Source: Ruegeria sp. Ofav3-42 (GTDB lineage Bacteria > Pseudomonadota > Alphaproteobacteria > Rhodobacterales > Rhodobacteraceae). From it: a stretch of 64,000 nt of DNA. The stretch is taken from positions 1 to 64,000 of the forward strand of contig NZ_JAKRGB010000017.1 of the NCBI RefSeq assembly GCF_022347725.1, in the 5' to 3' direction. The translations under genes and the position numbers were made by a program. Position 1 is the first letter of the stretch. The number at the start of each line of letters is the position of its first letter. Shown here one piece after another: positions 26,869 to 35,269 of the stretch. The notes under the pieces are model-generated. The model was not told where the DNA came from. It ran no database searches and saw only the letters and a list, made by a program, of their open reading frames with translations.

Positions 26869-27528
26869 GTGAACGGGCTAGATACGGCGACGGCCCTGTG
26901 GTGGGCCGTTGTCGCCTCGGGAATCTACCATGGGATTAACCCCGGAATGGGTTGGCCCCTGGCGGTTTCTGCCGCCTTGATGGACAAAAACCACAACAGC
27001 CTTTTCAAGGCATTGCTCGCTCTGGCGACAGGGCACCTACTGGCAATGGCCGCAATCCTGTTCCCTTTCACGGCCCTTCTTTTCCTGGCAGAATGGCAAC
27101 GTGAAATTCAGATCGGTGCGGCGTGTCTTGTAATTGGGCTCGGCCTTTATCTCGTTTTCAATCGCCGCCATCCGCGCTTTCTCGCTCGTGTTCCGCCGTC
27201 TCGACTTGCGCTATGGTCCTTTCTGGCTGCGACGGCGCACGGCGCGGGCTTGATGCTCGTTCCAATCTATCTCGGCATCTGTCGCACAATCGCCTCCGAC
27301 TCCAGTCACGCTGCCGCCTCTGATCTGATGGCTGGAAACGCCAAAATTGCTATTGCTGTCGCCCTTACTCACACGCTGGCAATGACCGTCTCAGGCGCTG
27401 TGCTTGCTTTTGGTGTCTATCATTGGCTCGGGCTGCGGTTTCTATCCAAAAGCTGGTTCAACCTGGACACGGTCTGGGCGCTGAGCCTAATTCTTGTCGG
27501 GGCGATCTCGCTTCTGTTCGTTCATTGA
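26869..27528 (+). CDS. Polytopic membrane protein coupled to methanethiol oxidase
   Basis: A 219-residue integral membrane protein with about six hydrophobic helices, starting at GTG 26869 only three bases after the mtoX stop. The first helix region has the distinctive SGIYHGINPGMGWPLAVSAA, and a later helix reads FLAATAHGAGLMLVPIYLG; the paired HG(I/A) motifs in helices recall HupE/UreJ and RcnA/NicO-like metal carriers, but the resemblance is loose. Tight coupling suggests it serves the oxidase, for example by moving a metal or a sulfur compound. That role is inference. Confidence 0.7.
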   Translation: MNGLDTATALWWAVVASGIYHGINPGMGWPLAVSAALMDKNHNSLFKALLALATGHLLAMAAILFPFTALLFLAEWQREIQIGAACLVIGLGLYLVFNRRHPRFLARVPPSRLALWSFLAATAHGAGLMLVPIYLGICRTIASDSSHAAASDLMAGNAKIAIAVALTHTLAMTVSGAVLAFGVYHWLGLRFLSKSWFNLDTVWALSLILVGAISLLFVH

Positions 27529-27688
27529 GTTGATGATTTCGACCTGCGCCGCGCCGGTTTTCGACTTCTGCAGCATCCGCAGCTTCGACATTGCCTCCTC
27601 CCATTTGAGCTTCGAATGTCCGAATTGAACCCAAAGCGCATGATAATGCAGTGTTTTTGAATGCTCGCCGGGTATCTTGAGCAGTCAG
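27529..27688. other. Short intergenic stretch with a possible 30-residue ORF
   Basis: On the minus strand ATG 27591 has a strong GGAGGAGG site and opens a frame beginning MSKLRMLQKSKTGAAQVEII that runs a few codons into the 3' end of the membrane protein gene. It may be a gene remnant; I do not recognise it. Confidence 0.25.
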
Positions 27689-28079
27689 TTAGAGCTCCGG
27701 GTCACTTTGCGAAGGTTCCTTCACTCGATTTTTCGGATACCGGTCAGCTCGACCAAGGAGCGGTTGAATGAGCATCCGGTCGAGCCAAAGATTGCGCCTG
27801 TTTCGAAACTGCTCAATTCCAATTGTCATGTTTTCATGCCCGGACTTAGGTTGTGCCAGATAGGTTCCGAATATCCGGTCCCACGATGGCACGTTGAACC
27901 CAAAGTTGCTGTTAGTCTCCGACGGGTCAATTGAGTGATGGACGCGGTGCATGTCCGGTGTGACGATTATCAGCCGCAGCGCTGCATCAACTCTGAGGGG
28001 AAGGCGAATGTTCGAGTGGTTGAACAGAGAGCTTGCATTCAACAGCACTTCGAAAACCAATACCGCAAATGCAGGTAAC
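27689..28079 (-). pseudogene. Sterol desaturase / fatty acid hydroxylase family, C-terminal fragment
   Basis: About 129 codons ending at 27689 show the last part of a sterol-desaturase-type di-iron membrane enzyme: LNASSLFNHSNIRLPLRVDA, then TPDMHRVHHSIDPSETNSN with the third histidine box HxxHH, and FGFNVPSWDRIFGTYLAQP. The N-terminal two thirds, with the first histidine boxes and membrane helices, are missing, cut off exactly at the IS end at 28080. The missing part is not on the far side of the IS, so more than a simple insertion happened. Confidence 0.75.
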
Positions 28080-28883
28080 GGTGTTGTCACGTTAACCTCC
28101 GTTCGGTTGCTCGTGTTTGGAATTGGACGTAGGTGGCGTCGATGAGTTCATCGCCGATCAGCGACAATCGCCACCGCTTTCCTCCTCAGATCATCACGCA
28201 CGCGGTGTGGCTGTATTGCCGGTTCAATCTCAGCTTTCGAGATGTTGCTGCAGCGCGGGATTGATGCGTCTTACGAGACTGTCCGGCGTTGGGTCATCAA
28301 GTTCGGGCCGCGGTTTGCTCGAAAACTGCGACGCCGACAGGATCGTCCAGGCGATGTCTGGCATCTGGATGAACTTGTTGTGAGAATCTCAGGCCGCAAG
28401 TTTTGGCTTTGGCGCGCAGTCGACCAGCATGGCGTCGTGCTGGATGAAATCCTCCAACCGAAACGGAACAAACGGGCGGCAAAACGGCTAATGCGCCGCC
28501 TGATAAAGCGCCTTGGTTTCATCCCCAAGCGGATCATCACGGACAAGCTGCGATCATATCGCGCAGCCAAACGCGAGATCGCGCCAGGTTTGGATCATTG
28601 GTCGCACAAGGGCCTCAACAACCGTGCCGAGAATAGCCACTTACCGTTCCGCAAGCGGGAAAGAGCAATGCAGGGGTACCGGTCTCCGGGTGGACTACAG
28701 CGGTTCGTGGCGACCCATTCCACCATCCGCAATTGCTTCAGCGTCCCGGCTCGTCGCCGTTCAGCCCTGACAAACCGATATCATCGCCTCGAGGCATTTG
28801 ACGCCTGGAATGCCGCCACTCAAGCAGCTTGAATTCGCAGCATCGGGACTTCTGCGTAGACTGGAAGTTAATGTGACAACACC
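28080..28883 (+). mobile_element. IS6-family element, type 2, copy 3 (full length)
   Basis: Bounded by GGTGTTGTCACGTTAAC (28080-28096) and GTTAATGTGACAACACC (28867-28883). It is 804 bp, nine shorter than copy 1. The flanking octamers CAGGTAAC and CCGTACAT do not match, so no target duplication remains. Together with copy 2, in inverted orientation, it flanks the 19.6-28.1 kb segment. Confidence 0.85.
28142..28832 (+). pseudogene. IS6-family transposase of copy 3, N-terminal 11-base deletion
   Basis: ATG 28142 starts the normal protein (NRHRFPPQIITHAVWLYCRF), but an 11-base deletion at about 28236 shifts the frame and gives a stop within a few codons. From 28242 the rest is open to 28832: MLLQRGIDASYETVRRWVIK, WHLDELVVRISGRK, IITDKLRSYR, NNRAENSHLPF, ending NAATQAA. 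All three catalytic residues are in that part. A shortened protein from ATG 28242 would lack the N-terminal DNA-binding region. Confidence 0.8.
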
Positions 28884-29367
28884 CCGTACATCGCCGCGAT
28901 CCGCGCCGACGGCGGGTACCTTAGTCGGTGAATGTCTGTTCCATCAAAGTGTTCGGTTGCAACGACGCACGAAGCGTCGGTATGTGCCGCAGGTGATTAC
29001 CGCTTACTGAGAATGGCGGCAATGCGGGTTGCGGCGCAGCATCCCAATAACTTGATGGATGCCTGCTTTGGGCCGTTTCTCATCGAACGAAAAGCGCTGG
29101 ACGCTGAGCTTGCCACCAGATCAGTAGCGATCCCTGAGGGACGGAGGCGAGAACGCTGGTTGGCAGTGACTCACAAGCAATGGACATCCACATGTTCGAT
29201 GTCGCTTTTTCTGGGGTCTGGTCCTGCGCCGCGCATCAGGACGTTCAGACCTAGCACAGAAAGCACTGTCGGATCGAGGAACCGGTGAAAGGACCGAACA
29301 ACGCGCTTAACTCCGGCTCTGGGCAACGCTAGTCTCCGATCCGAGTAACGATTAAAGGAATCGCCCA
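28884..29367. other. Non-coding stretch, nothing recognised
   Basis: Almost 500 bases without a recognisable gene. Short frames exist on both strands but none has protein-like composition plus a ribosome site. The hlyU promoter must lie near the right end. Confidence 0.4.
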
Positions 29368-29649
29368 ATGTCACTCTTCTCAAAACTCTTCGGGGGCGGC
29401 GAAAAGTCAGAGCCGGAGGCGGTCTCTTACAAAGGATTCGATATCTTCCCCGACCTGATTGCCGAGGGAGGCAAATATCGCCTGTCGGCCCGTATCGAAA
29501 AGACCATCAATGGAGATCGCAAGACCCATTCGGTGATCCGGGCGGATGTCTTTGAAAGTCAGGATCAGGCCGAAAGCTTCAGCGTCGCCAAGGCGAAGCA
29601 GGTAATCGACGAGCAGGGCGAATGTGTTTTCGATTCTGGAAACCGGTAG
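29368..29649 (+). CDS. HlyU-family protein
   Basis: A 93-residue small protein matching the HlyU family of alphaproteobacteria: MSLFSKLFGGGEK at the start, YKGFDIFPDLIAEGGKYRLS, ARIEKTINGDRKTHSVIRAD, and the closing AKQVIDEQGECVF. A weak AAAGGAATCG site precedes it. The family is annotated as transcriptional regulators by name, yet these short proteins lack a helix-turn-helix and their function in roseobacters is not established. Confidence 0.8.
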   Translation: MSLFSKLFGGGEKSEPEAVSYKGFDIFPDLIAEGGKYRLSARIEKTINGDRKTHSVIRADVFESQDQAESFSVAKAKQVIDEQGECVFDSGNR

Positions 29650-29865
29650 CTTTTAGTCCGTTCCGAGAGCGGCTTGGCGTCGCTGTCAAACCCCTCGTCA
29701 AGACTTCCACAATGCAGCAAATCGTGGCGCATTTCGCATCCCCCGCTGGTTAAAGATAGAATTAATGTTTGGACATGTCTGAGGTCTCGTACACACGGCA
29801 TCGACTTCCAGCGGGTTGCTAGATCCGTAGTACTCAATCCTAGGCGTGGCCTTTTGCATCAACCG

Positions 29866-30846
29866 CTATCGGCAAATTGGCAGTTCTAGTGGCGGCTGTT
29901 TGGGCAGGGATGCCCGCCATTGATTGATGATCGGTTGCAAGGTTCTTTTCGGCCAGAATTTCGGGGCACCAATTGCTTGTAGACATGCGGCGTTCCAATA
30001 AACACCTGCGCGTGAAAGCGGTTTTCCCTGCTTCACCGCTTTGGCGACCGCGTTTATGTCTTTCGATTCAGGATAGATATAGAGTGTGGTCGGGTTCCCT
30101 TCGACAAGCGCCAATATCTCCTTTGATGCAGATTGCGACCAGGTTGTGCATCCGTTGCTACGACCGCCGGTATAGTTAACGAGCTTGCCGTACGGGACGT
30201 ACCCATCCTTGTCAGCATGTGTGCTTTGCGGATTCTTAAAGCGGCATTGCCACTTGAGAAATACGGCGGGATGACCACCGATCGCGCGTTCCCGAGCGTT
30301 GCTTGTTTCTCCTTCCCCGTCGAATAATAGGAATGTGCGGTAAAACGGCTTCGTCTTGCCGGAGTGCCTGTAGTATCCTTTGAAGGAGGTCCGGGTCTCA
30401 GCCGTTACGTATGATCCGCCCGCAGTCAGCTTCGAACCTTCTGCATTGCTGAAGTTCTTCGCGCATTGTCGTCCGTTTGCGAAATTGGCCCGGTGCAGTT
30501 TGCGCCCGTTGCCAAAGCCGGACGAAACGGCCCGGAACGACTTCTGCGCCTCGCAAATTACGTAAAACCGCCGGCCTGGATTGCCATTCTGCGCAGTACT
30601 AGGACGCGTGGCGTCCTTTGCCATATAGCAGGGGTTCGAAACTTCGCCCTGCCGGAGTTTCTTCTGATAAAGCGCACGCGCCCGTTTCAGGACGATCGGC
30701 GCAATTTGACCATCAGCTGTGCCCACATGTTTTTGCAGCCATCCTGGTATTTCTTTTGACAGCGCATCGCCACGGTTCGGAAAAGAACCGGCCAAGATGG
30801 CCATGATCAGGACGGTGATCGGGAGACGGAGTGAATTCGGTAGCAA
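29866..30846 (-). CDS. Murein L,D-transpeptidase catalytic domain protein
   Basis: A 326-residue secreted protein. Residues 1-29 form a signal peptide (hydrophobic run LPITVLIMAILAG). The catalytic domain has the YkuD_2-type motif with His191 in IGGHPAV and the nucleophile in GGRSNGCTTWS (Cys233), the SxGC signature of L,D-transpeptidases that use cysteine and work on peptidoglycan in the periplasm. An N-terminal region of about 60 residues may be a substrate-binding part. Expressed alone; neighbours give no hint. Confidence 0.8.
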   Translation of the reverse strand: MLPNSLRLPITVLIMAILAGSFPNRGDALSKEIPGWLQKHVGTADGQIAPIVLKRARALYQKKLRQGEVSNPCYMAKDATRPSTAQNGNPGRRFYVICEAQKSFRAVSSGFGNGRKLHRANFANGRQCAKNFSNAEGSKLTAGGSYVTAETRTSFKGYYRHSGKTKPFYRTFLLFDGEGETSNARERAIGGHPAVFLKWQCRFKNPQSTHADKDGYVPYGKLVNYTGGRSNGCTTWSQSASKEILALVEGNPTTLYIYPESKDINAVAKAVKQGKPLSRAGVYWNAACLQAIGAPKFWPKRTLQPIINQWRASLPKQPPLELPICR

Positions 30847-31068
30847 CGGGACTGCTCCTGCCAGACTATCCTCGGGTCCAGTCTAACACAGAAAACCGGC
30901 CAGACTGTGGATCGGAATTGTTGGAAGGATGGATTCTGTTGCCTCAAGTCCCACCCCTTGGTTTTTGGTCCTGTTTTCAATGACCATGGAAGCAAAAAAG
31001 AGCAACCACGCGACTGGAATTCCGCGTCTTAGCGTCCACATGGAGACTATGTTCACGCGTCGTTCGTT
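30847..31068. other. Intergenic, nothing recognised
   Basis: Promoter region of the L,D-transpeptidase gene on one side and an IS end on the other; no gene visible. Confidence 0.35.
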
Positions 31069-31887
31069 CGGCGTTGTCGCAAACTTCTTTGATGTATGAA
31101 GGTGGGTGGAGTTTTGTGTGATAAGACGGCTAGCTTCGAGAAATGCTTGAATGGACAGGTTCCGGCTCCGAACTGGCCTTTTCAGATCATCTGCACAACT
31201 TCAATCCCATCGAGCGTTGCAGAGGCGGACGCAAAGGATTTGAAGCCGAGCATTGGTCGAATCCGACGTTTGATGAAGCGGTGATCTTGCTCAATCACGT
31301 TATTCAAAAATTTCTGCCTGACCATCACAATGGGGATCGGGCAAGCAAACTCTTGTGCATTTTGTTGACGGCTTTGATGCCAGCCGTGTTGGCGCCGCTC
31401 TTGTCGATAACGATCTTGCGGGGCAAACCGTTCACTTCCAGCGCCCTGGCAAAGAACTCGGTCGCGGCTGCTTTGTTCCGACGCTTTGACAACATAAAAT
31501 CAAGTGTCTTGCCGTGTTTGTCGACGGCGCGGTACAGATAGACCCATTCGCCTTTGACCCGCACATAGGTCTCATCCATCCGCCAGGATCGATCGCAGCT
31601 GCGGTTTTGGCGACGTGCGTGGTCGGCAACCAGAGGGGAATATTTGACGATCTAGTGGTTCAAGGTTGCATGATCGACAGAGATACCGCGTTCTGCCAAG
31701 ACTTCTTCCAGATCACGGTACGACACTGAATAGCGCAGATAAAAGAAAACAGCGTGCAGGATCACGTCCTTTGGAAAATGCGCGCCCTTGAATGAGGTCG
31801 CCACAGCTGGCTCCTGTCAAAATCCGAGACGCCTTTAACACGAGGATCTCATCTTAGACAGAAATGCCCAAAGTTTGCGACAAAGCC
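31069..31887 (-). mobile_element. IS6-family element, type 1, full length, dead
   Basis: Inverted repeats GGCGTTGTCGCAAACTT (31069-31085) and AAGTTTGCGACAAAGCC (31871-31887) differ at one base; length is 819 bp. The flanking octamers do not match. On its right it sits directly against the truncated start of another IS6-type transposase, so it is nested in an older element. Confidence 0.8.
31117..31804 (-). pseudogene. IS6-family transposase with amber stop and frameshift
   Basis: From GTG 31804 the frame reads FKGAHFPKDVILHAVFFYLR, SYRDLEEVLAERG, then TAG where the family has the Trp of LNRW. It then continues SWRMDETYVRVKGEWVYLYR (Asp) and KIVIDKSGANTAGIKAVNKM (Asp). A base loss after HK shifts the frame before FLNNVIEQDHRFIKRR (Glu region) and GFKSFASASATLDGIEV. 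A TGA in MIRK follows. Three lesions in an otherwise well-preserved gene point to fairly recent inactivation. Confidence 0.8.
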
Positions 31888-32023
31888 CGGCCCGCGCAGC
31901 CAACAGGTCATCGACGTCAGCTGTGCTCAACGCAAAGCGATGGTAAGCCCAAACCGCGTAGGCAATGATCTCGCGAGGAAAGCGAAAACCTTTCAGGCGG
32001 AGCATAATCGGAGGAATGATCAT
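31888..32023 (-). pseudogene. IS6-family transposase, N-terminal fragment
   Basis: MLRLKGFRFPREIIAYAVWA and FALSTADVDDLLAARG-like sequence is the start of an IS6-type transposase of a third subtype. It breaks off exactly at the right end of the IS at 31069-31887, whose insertion cut it. The remaining C-terminal part is not found on the other side. Confidence 0.65.
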
Positions 32024-32123
32024 AAGCGCGGCATAGCTGGATCACTTGGCCTGAACAAATTGGCAATACCGTCTGCTCGGCTTCGGGCGGGCTGGTCTTT
32101 TCTGATCCGGCTCGCCCGAGGTC

Positions 32124-33611
32124 TTACACCGCCTGATATTGCCGGCAAGAGGCGAGGTATTCACCGTAAGCCTTGTGGCTGGGATAGCTGAATTGCTCGG
32201 CCAACGGGTTCGACCGTTTGTTCTTTTTGGCGCCCATATCCGCAAGCAACTCGTCGAGATGCTTGAAATGGAACGGTGCCGAGCACTGACCGCCATAGAT
32301 CTGAGCCGCGGGGCGCTCGTGGCGTTTCCAATTCAGCATCATGTCGATGTTCTCATTCATCTGTGCCGCGGTCGGCTGCTGTTCCAGTTGACCATCGGCA
32401 TAGCGCACCAGCCAGTTCGCGATCATCTCGGCAGACAGGATGGTGCAGAATGACGAATTGAACCCGACAAATCCCATATCCGGCAGGTCGGGATTAACCG
32501 ACAGACGATAGGTCCGGTACTGGCCATCAGATTCAATCAGTTTGTCCTGATATTCCTGCGGCAGGTACGGCACACCCATCTTCCAGCCTACTGCAAGGAT
32601 CGAAACATCGGCTTCGACCTTTTCGCCGGTGGTCATGTGAATGGTCTTGCCGTCGTACCGGTCATAAGTGCCTTCGATGTTCTTGAGCGTTCCATCGTTC
32701 AACGTCTCAAACAATCCGGGCGTCACGATCGGTACGGAACAGGAGATATCTTTCTCAATCGGAACCTTGGGTACAAGGTTATGTTTTTTCAGCCCGAGTT
32801 GCACTTTGAGCAAGGTCTCGAGCCCACGGAAGTTCGCCCAGACCAAAGGCTTGAAAAGGGTCGCGATTGTGCGTTGCAGTCCGGTCCTGCCCCACGAATT
32901 GAACTGCTGTTCCTGCGCCCGCATGTAAAGCAGCCGCTTGAAGTTGATGCCGCCCACGAAATAGGGAATGCGCCACATCCGTTCGCGATAGACCCAATGG
33001 ACAGACCGCGCGCCGTTCTTGACGGCATTGACCGCAATATCCGTGGCGGACTTCGACCCGCCCAGCACCACGACACGTTTGCCTTTTACCACCGAAGGGT
33101 CTGTATATTCGGACGAATGCATGACCTGTCCACCGGCCGCTTCAAAGGACTCCTGACCGGGATGGGTAATGATGTTCTTGTCCGAGAATTGTCCGGTGCC
33201 AATGGCCACGAAGTCAAAATCCTCGGTCCAGTGCTGGCCGCCGGAGTCCAGCATCAGGGTCCAACCGGGTTGCCCGTCCGAACGCCGATCCATGGAAGCC
33301 ACATTGGTATTGAGCCGGAAGAGACGCTGCAGATTGTGCTTGTCTGCGTAGGAGTGCAGATAGGCATGCACCTGCGGACCCTTGGGCCATTCAGGATAAT
33401 CATCCGGCATCGGGTGATCGGTATAGCAATACAGATCCTTGGGCGATTGGGTCTGCACATCCGGGTAAGACCGGCTGAGCTCCCATACGCCGCCAAAATC
33501 GTGGCTCCGTTCAAATCCGACGACGCGGTGGCCGCGTTCATCAAAAGCCTTTGCGGCTGCAAGGCCCGAAACCCCGCCGCCAATGACCGCTACTTTTTTG
33601 CGTTTGGCCAT
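32124..33611 (-). CDS. Flavin-containing monooxygenase
   Basis: A 495-residue class B flavoprotein monooxygenase that would use FAD, NADPH and oxygen. The FAD motif is VAVIGGGVSGLAAAKAF near the N-terminus. The central VMHSSEYTDPSVVKGKRVVV segment holds the FMO-type linker and runs into the NADPH motif VLGGSKSATD, and AVGWKMGVPYLP is near the FATGY position. ATG 33611 has a GGAGG site, 12 bases after the stop of the cupin gene in the same operon, divergent from an AraC gene. Candidate substrates include amines, ketones (Baeyer-Villiger) or indole-like compounds; nothing in the sequence decides. It is adjacent to, but on the other side of the AraC gene from, the anthranilate cluster. Confidence 0.85.
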   Translation of the reverse strand: MAKRKKVAVIGGGVSGLAAAKAFDERGHRVVGFERSHDFGGVWELSRSYPDVQTQSPKDLYCYTDHPMPDDYPEWPKGPQVHAYLHSYADKHNLQRLFRLNTNVASMDRRSDGQPGWTLMLDSGGQHWTEDFDFVAIGTGQFSDKNIITHPGQESFEAAGGQVMHSSEYTDPSVVKGKRVVVLGGSKSATDIAVNAVKNGARSVHWVYRERMWRIPYFVGGINFKRLLYMRAQEQQFNSWGRTGLQRTIATLFKPLVWANFRGLETLLKVQLGLKKHNLVPKVPIEKDISCSVPIVTPGLFETLNDGTLKNIEGTYDRYDGKTIHMTTGEKVEADVSILAVGWKMGVPYLPQEYQDKLIESDGQYRTYRLSVNPDLPDMGFVGFNSSFCTILSAEMIANWLVRYADGQLEQQPTAAQMNENIDMMLNWKRHERPAAQIYGGQCSAPFHFKHLDELLADMGAKKNKRSNPLAEQFSYPSHKAYGEYLASCRQYQAV

Positions 33612-33623
33612 ATCTGAACCTCC

Positions 33624-34082
33624 TTAACCCGCGTCCGGAGGCGGCGGCAGAAAGTCGACCTCGTGCAAGGCTGACAGTCGCACCAGTTCGTCGGGGTCTG
33701 TCACGCCGTCAAGTTGACCAAATAGGTCAAAGAGCTTGCGCGCCGGCGCAACACCGAAGACACAAGTCGCCTCTGCCCCGGAGCGGTTGAAGATGCCATG
33801 AGATCTACCCATCGGCATTCGCACCAAATCACCGGCACCTGCCGGATGAGTTGTTACCTTGCCTTCATCATGGCCAAACTCGACCTCCAGATTTCCGGTA
33901 AGCATGTATATCCATTCATCCTGCGTCGGGTGGATATGGGGCGGTACAAAGGTGCCATCCGGGATCTGCGCATGCCAGATAAAGGCGTTCGGGCTGTGCA
34001 GTTTCGGGGTGTAGATATGTCCGACAACGTTCCAGGCCTTGTCGCCTACATGCCCGTCGCTTTGGGTGATGCCCAGGTCCAT
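33624..34082 (-). CDS. Cupin-domain protein
   Basis: A 152-residue single-domain cupin starting at ATG 34082 with GAGGAAAC upstream. Cupin motif 1 is PHIHPTQDEWIYMLTGNLEV, with two His and one Glu as metal ligands, and motif 2 is PMGRSHGIFNRS, with the fourth His. It precedes the flavin monooxygenase gene in a two-gene operon facing away from the AraC gene. It could be a small-molecule dioxygenase, an isomerase or a binding protein helping the monooxygenase pathway; the function is not determined. Confidence 0.78.
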   Translation of the reverse strand: MDLGITQSDGHVGDKAWNVVGHIYTPKLHSPNAFIWHAQIPDGTFVPPHIHPTQDEWIYMLTGNLEVEFGHDEGKVTTHPAGAGDLVRMPMGRSHGIFNRSGAEATCVFGVAPARKLFDLFGQLDGVTDPDELVRLSALHEVDFLPPPPDAG

Positions 34083-34203
34083 GTTGTTTCCTCGCTGTTG
34101 TTGCAGGAATACCCTGCACCGAAGCGGGTCCGAGGCTTTATCCACTTTGCGAGTCAAAAAGGTTCAGGCTTGAAATAGTTTTCGCATCAGGTAGTTTTTT
34201 TGC

Positions 34204-35175
34204 ATGAAGCACCACGGCACATTGCTTGAAAACTTCAATGTTCTGCACACCCATAAGCTGGATGAAGCGCGGGCAGCCGTAACGCAGCGCTATTGCGATC
34301 ACCGGCTTGAACTTTTCTCAAATGGTCAGATTGAGGTGGTGCACCACCATGTTCGCGGAGCTCAGGTCTCGCTCAATGTTCTCGGGTACGGCGCCGACGT
34401 TGCCATCAACCCAGGCGAATTGAGTGATTTCTACCTGCTGCAACTGCCGATGACCGGCCGCGCCCGGATTGAACATCGCGGCGAAGAGGTCGAGGCAAGC
34501 GCCAACTGCGGCACGCTGCTAAACCCCGACCGGCCGTCGCGGATGATTTGGAAGGGTGACTGCCGCAAGCTGATGGTTCAGATCGATGCGGAATACCTTG
34601 CACGCGTCGCAACCGAGGAAATCGGCGCAGAGCTTCCCGGACCTGTGCGTTTTGACCCGAAAGTGGTGCTTTCGAAAAAGGCCGGTCAACGTATAAGGGC
34701 CATGTCCCTGATTGCGGCACGGGCTTTTGATACGGGACGCGTGCGACCGATCGCGCAGGATCTCAACCTTCTTACGCTAGAGCGGCAAATTGCGGTCACC
34801 TTGCTAAAAAATCAACGCAGCAACATCTATCACCTCATGAACGCTGCGGTGCCGCCCTGCTCTGCCGCGCATGTGCGTCGCGCCATAGCCTTTATCCATG
34901 AAAACTTCCACGACAACATCGGGTTGTACGATATTGCGTGTGCCGCAGGGGTGCATCACCGCACGCTGCAAACGGCATTTCGCGAGAGTCTCGACATGAC
35001 CCCGATCCGGTTTTTGCGCGACGTGCGACTGGACAAGGCACGGTTTCATCTTCTGCGGCGTCAAAACCGCGCGAGTGTCTCTGAAATCGCCTATGATTGC
35101 GGTTATAGCCATTTGGGTCGTTTTTCGCGGGACTTCCGCGCACGGTTCGGCCACGCACCAAGCGAGACCCGCTAG
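34204..35175 (+). CDS. AraC-family transcriptional regulator
   Basis: A 323-residue regulator with an N-terminal AraC_binding_2-type cupin domain (about 20-190) and a C-terminal double helix-turn-helix (about 220-320): ENFHDNIGLYDIACAAGVHH and VSEIAYDCGYSHLGRFSRDF. Divergent from the cupin-monooxygenase operon with a 121-base gap, so it most likely activates that operon. The inducer is unknown. It is convergent with the thiolase gene that ends the anthranilate cluster. Confidence 0.87.
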   Translation: MKHHGTLLENFNVLHTHKLDEARAAVTQRYCDHRLELFSNGQIEVVHHHVRGAQVSLNVLGYGADVAINPGELSDFYLLQLPMTGRARIEHRGEEVEASANCGTLLNPDRPSRMIWKGDCRKLMVQIDAEYLARVATEEIGAELPGPVRFDPKVVLSKKAGQRIRAMSLIAARAFDTGRVRPIAQDLNLLTLERQIAVTLLKNQRSNIYHLMNAAVPPCSAAHVRRAIAFIHENFHDNIGLYDIACAAGVHHRTLQTAFRESLDMTPIRFLRDVRLDKARFHLLRRQNRASVSEIAYDCGYSHLGRFSRDFRARFGHAPSETR

Positions 35176-35269
35176 ATTCGCGGCCTCCATCAGGAAACAG
35201 ATTCTGGAGCTCAGAATAAAATTCAAACCAGACTGACAAAACGCCCGATTGGCTGGAATACCGCCTGTC

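Noticed and set aside
31117..31804. Programmed stop-codon readthrough in the IS6 transposase (TAG where Trp is expected)
   Set aside because: The same gene also has a frameshift and another stop further on, so simple decay explains it.
32637..33617. A 326-codon open frame antisense to the flavin monooxygenase
   Set aside because: Shadow frame; the minus-strand protein has clear FAD and NADPH motifs.
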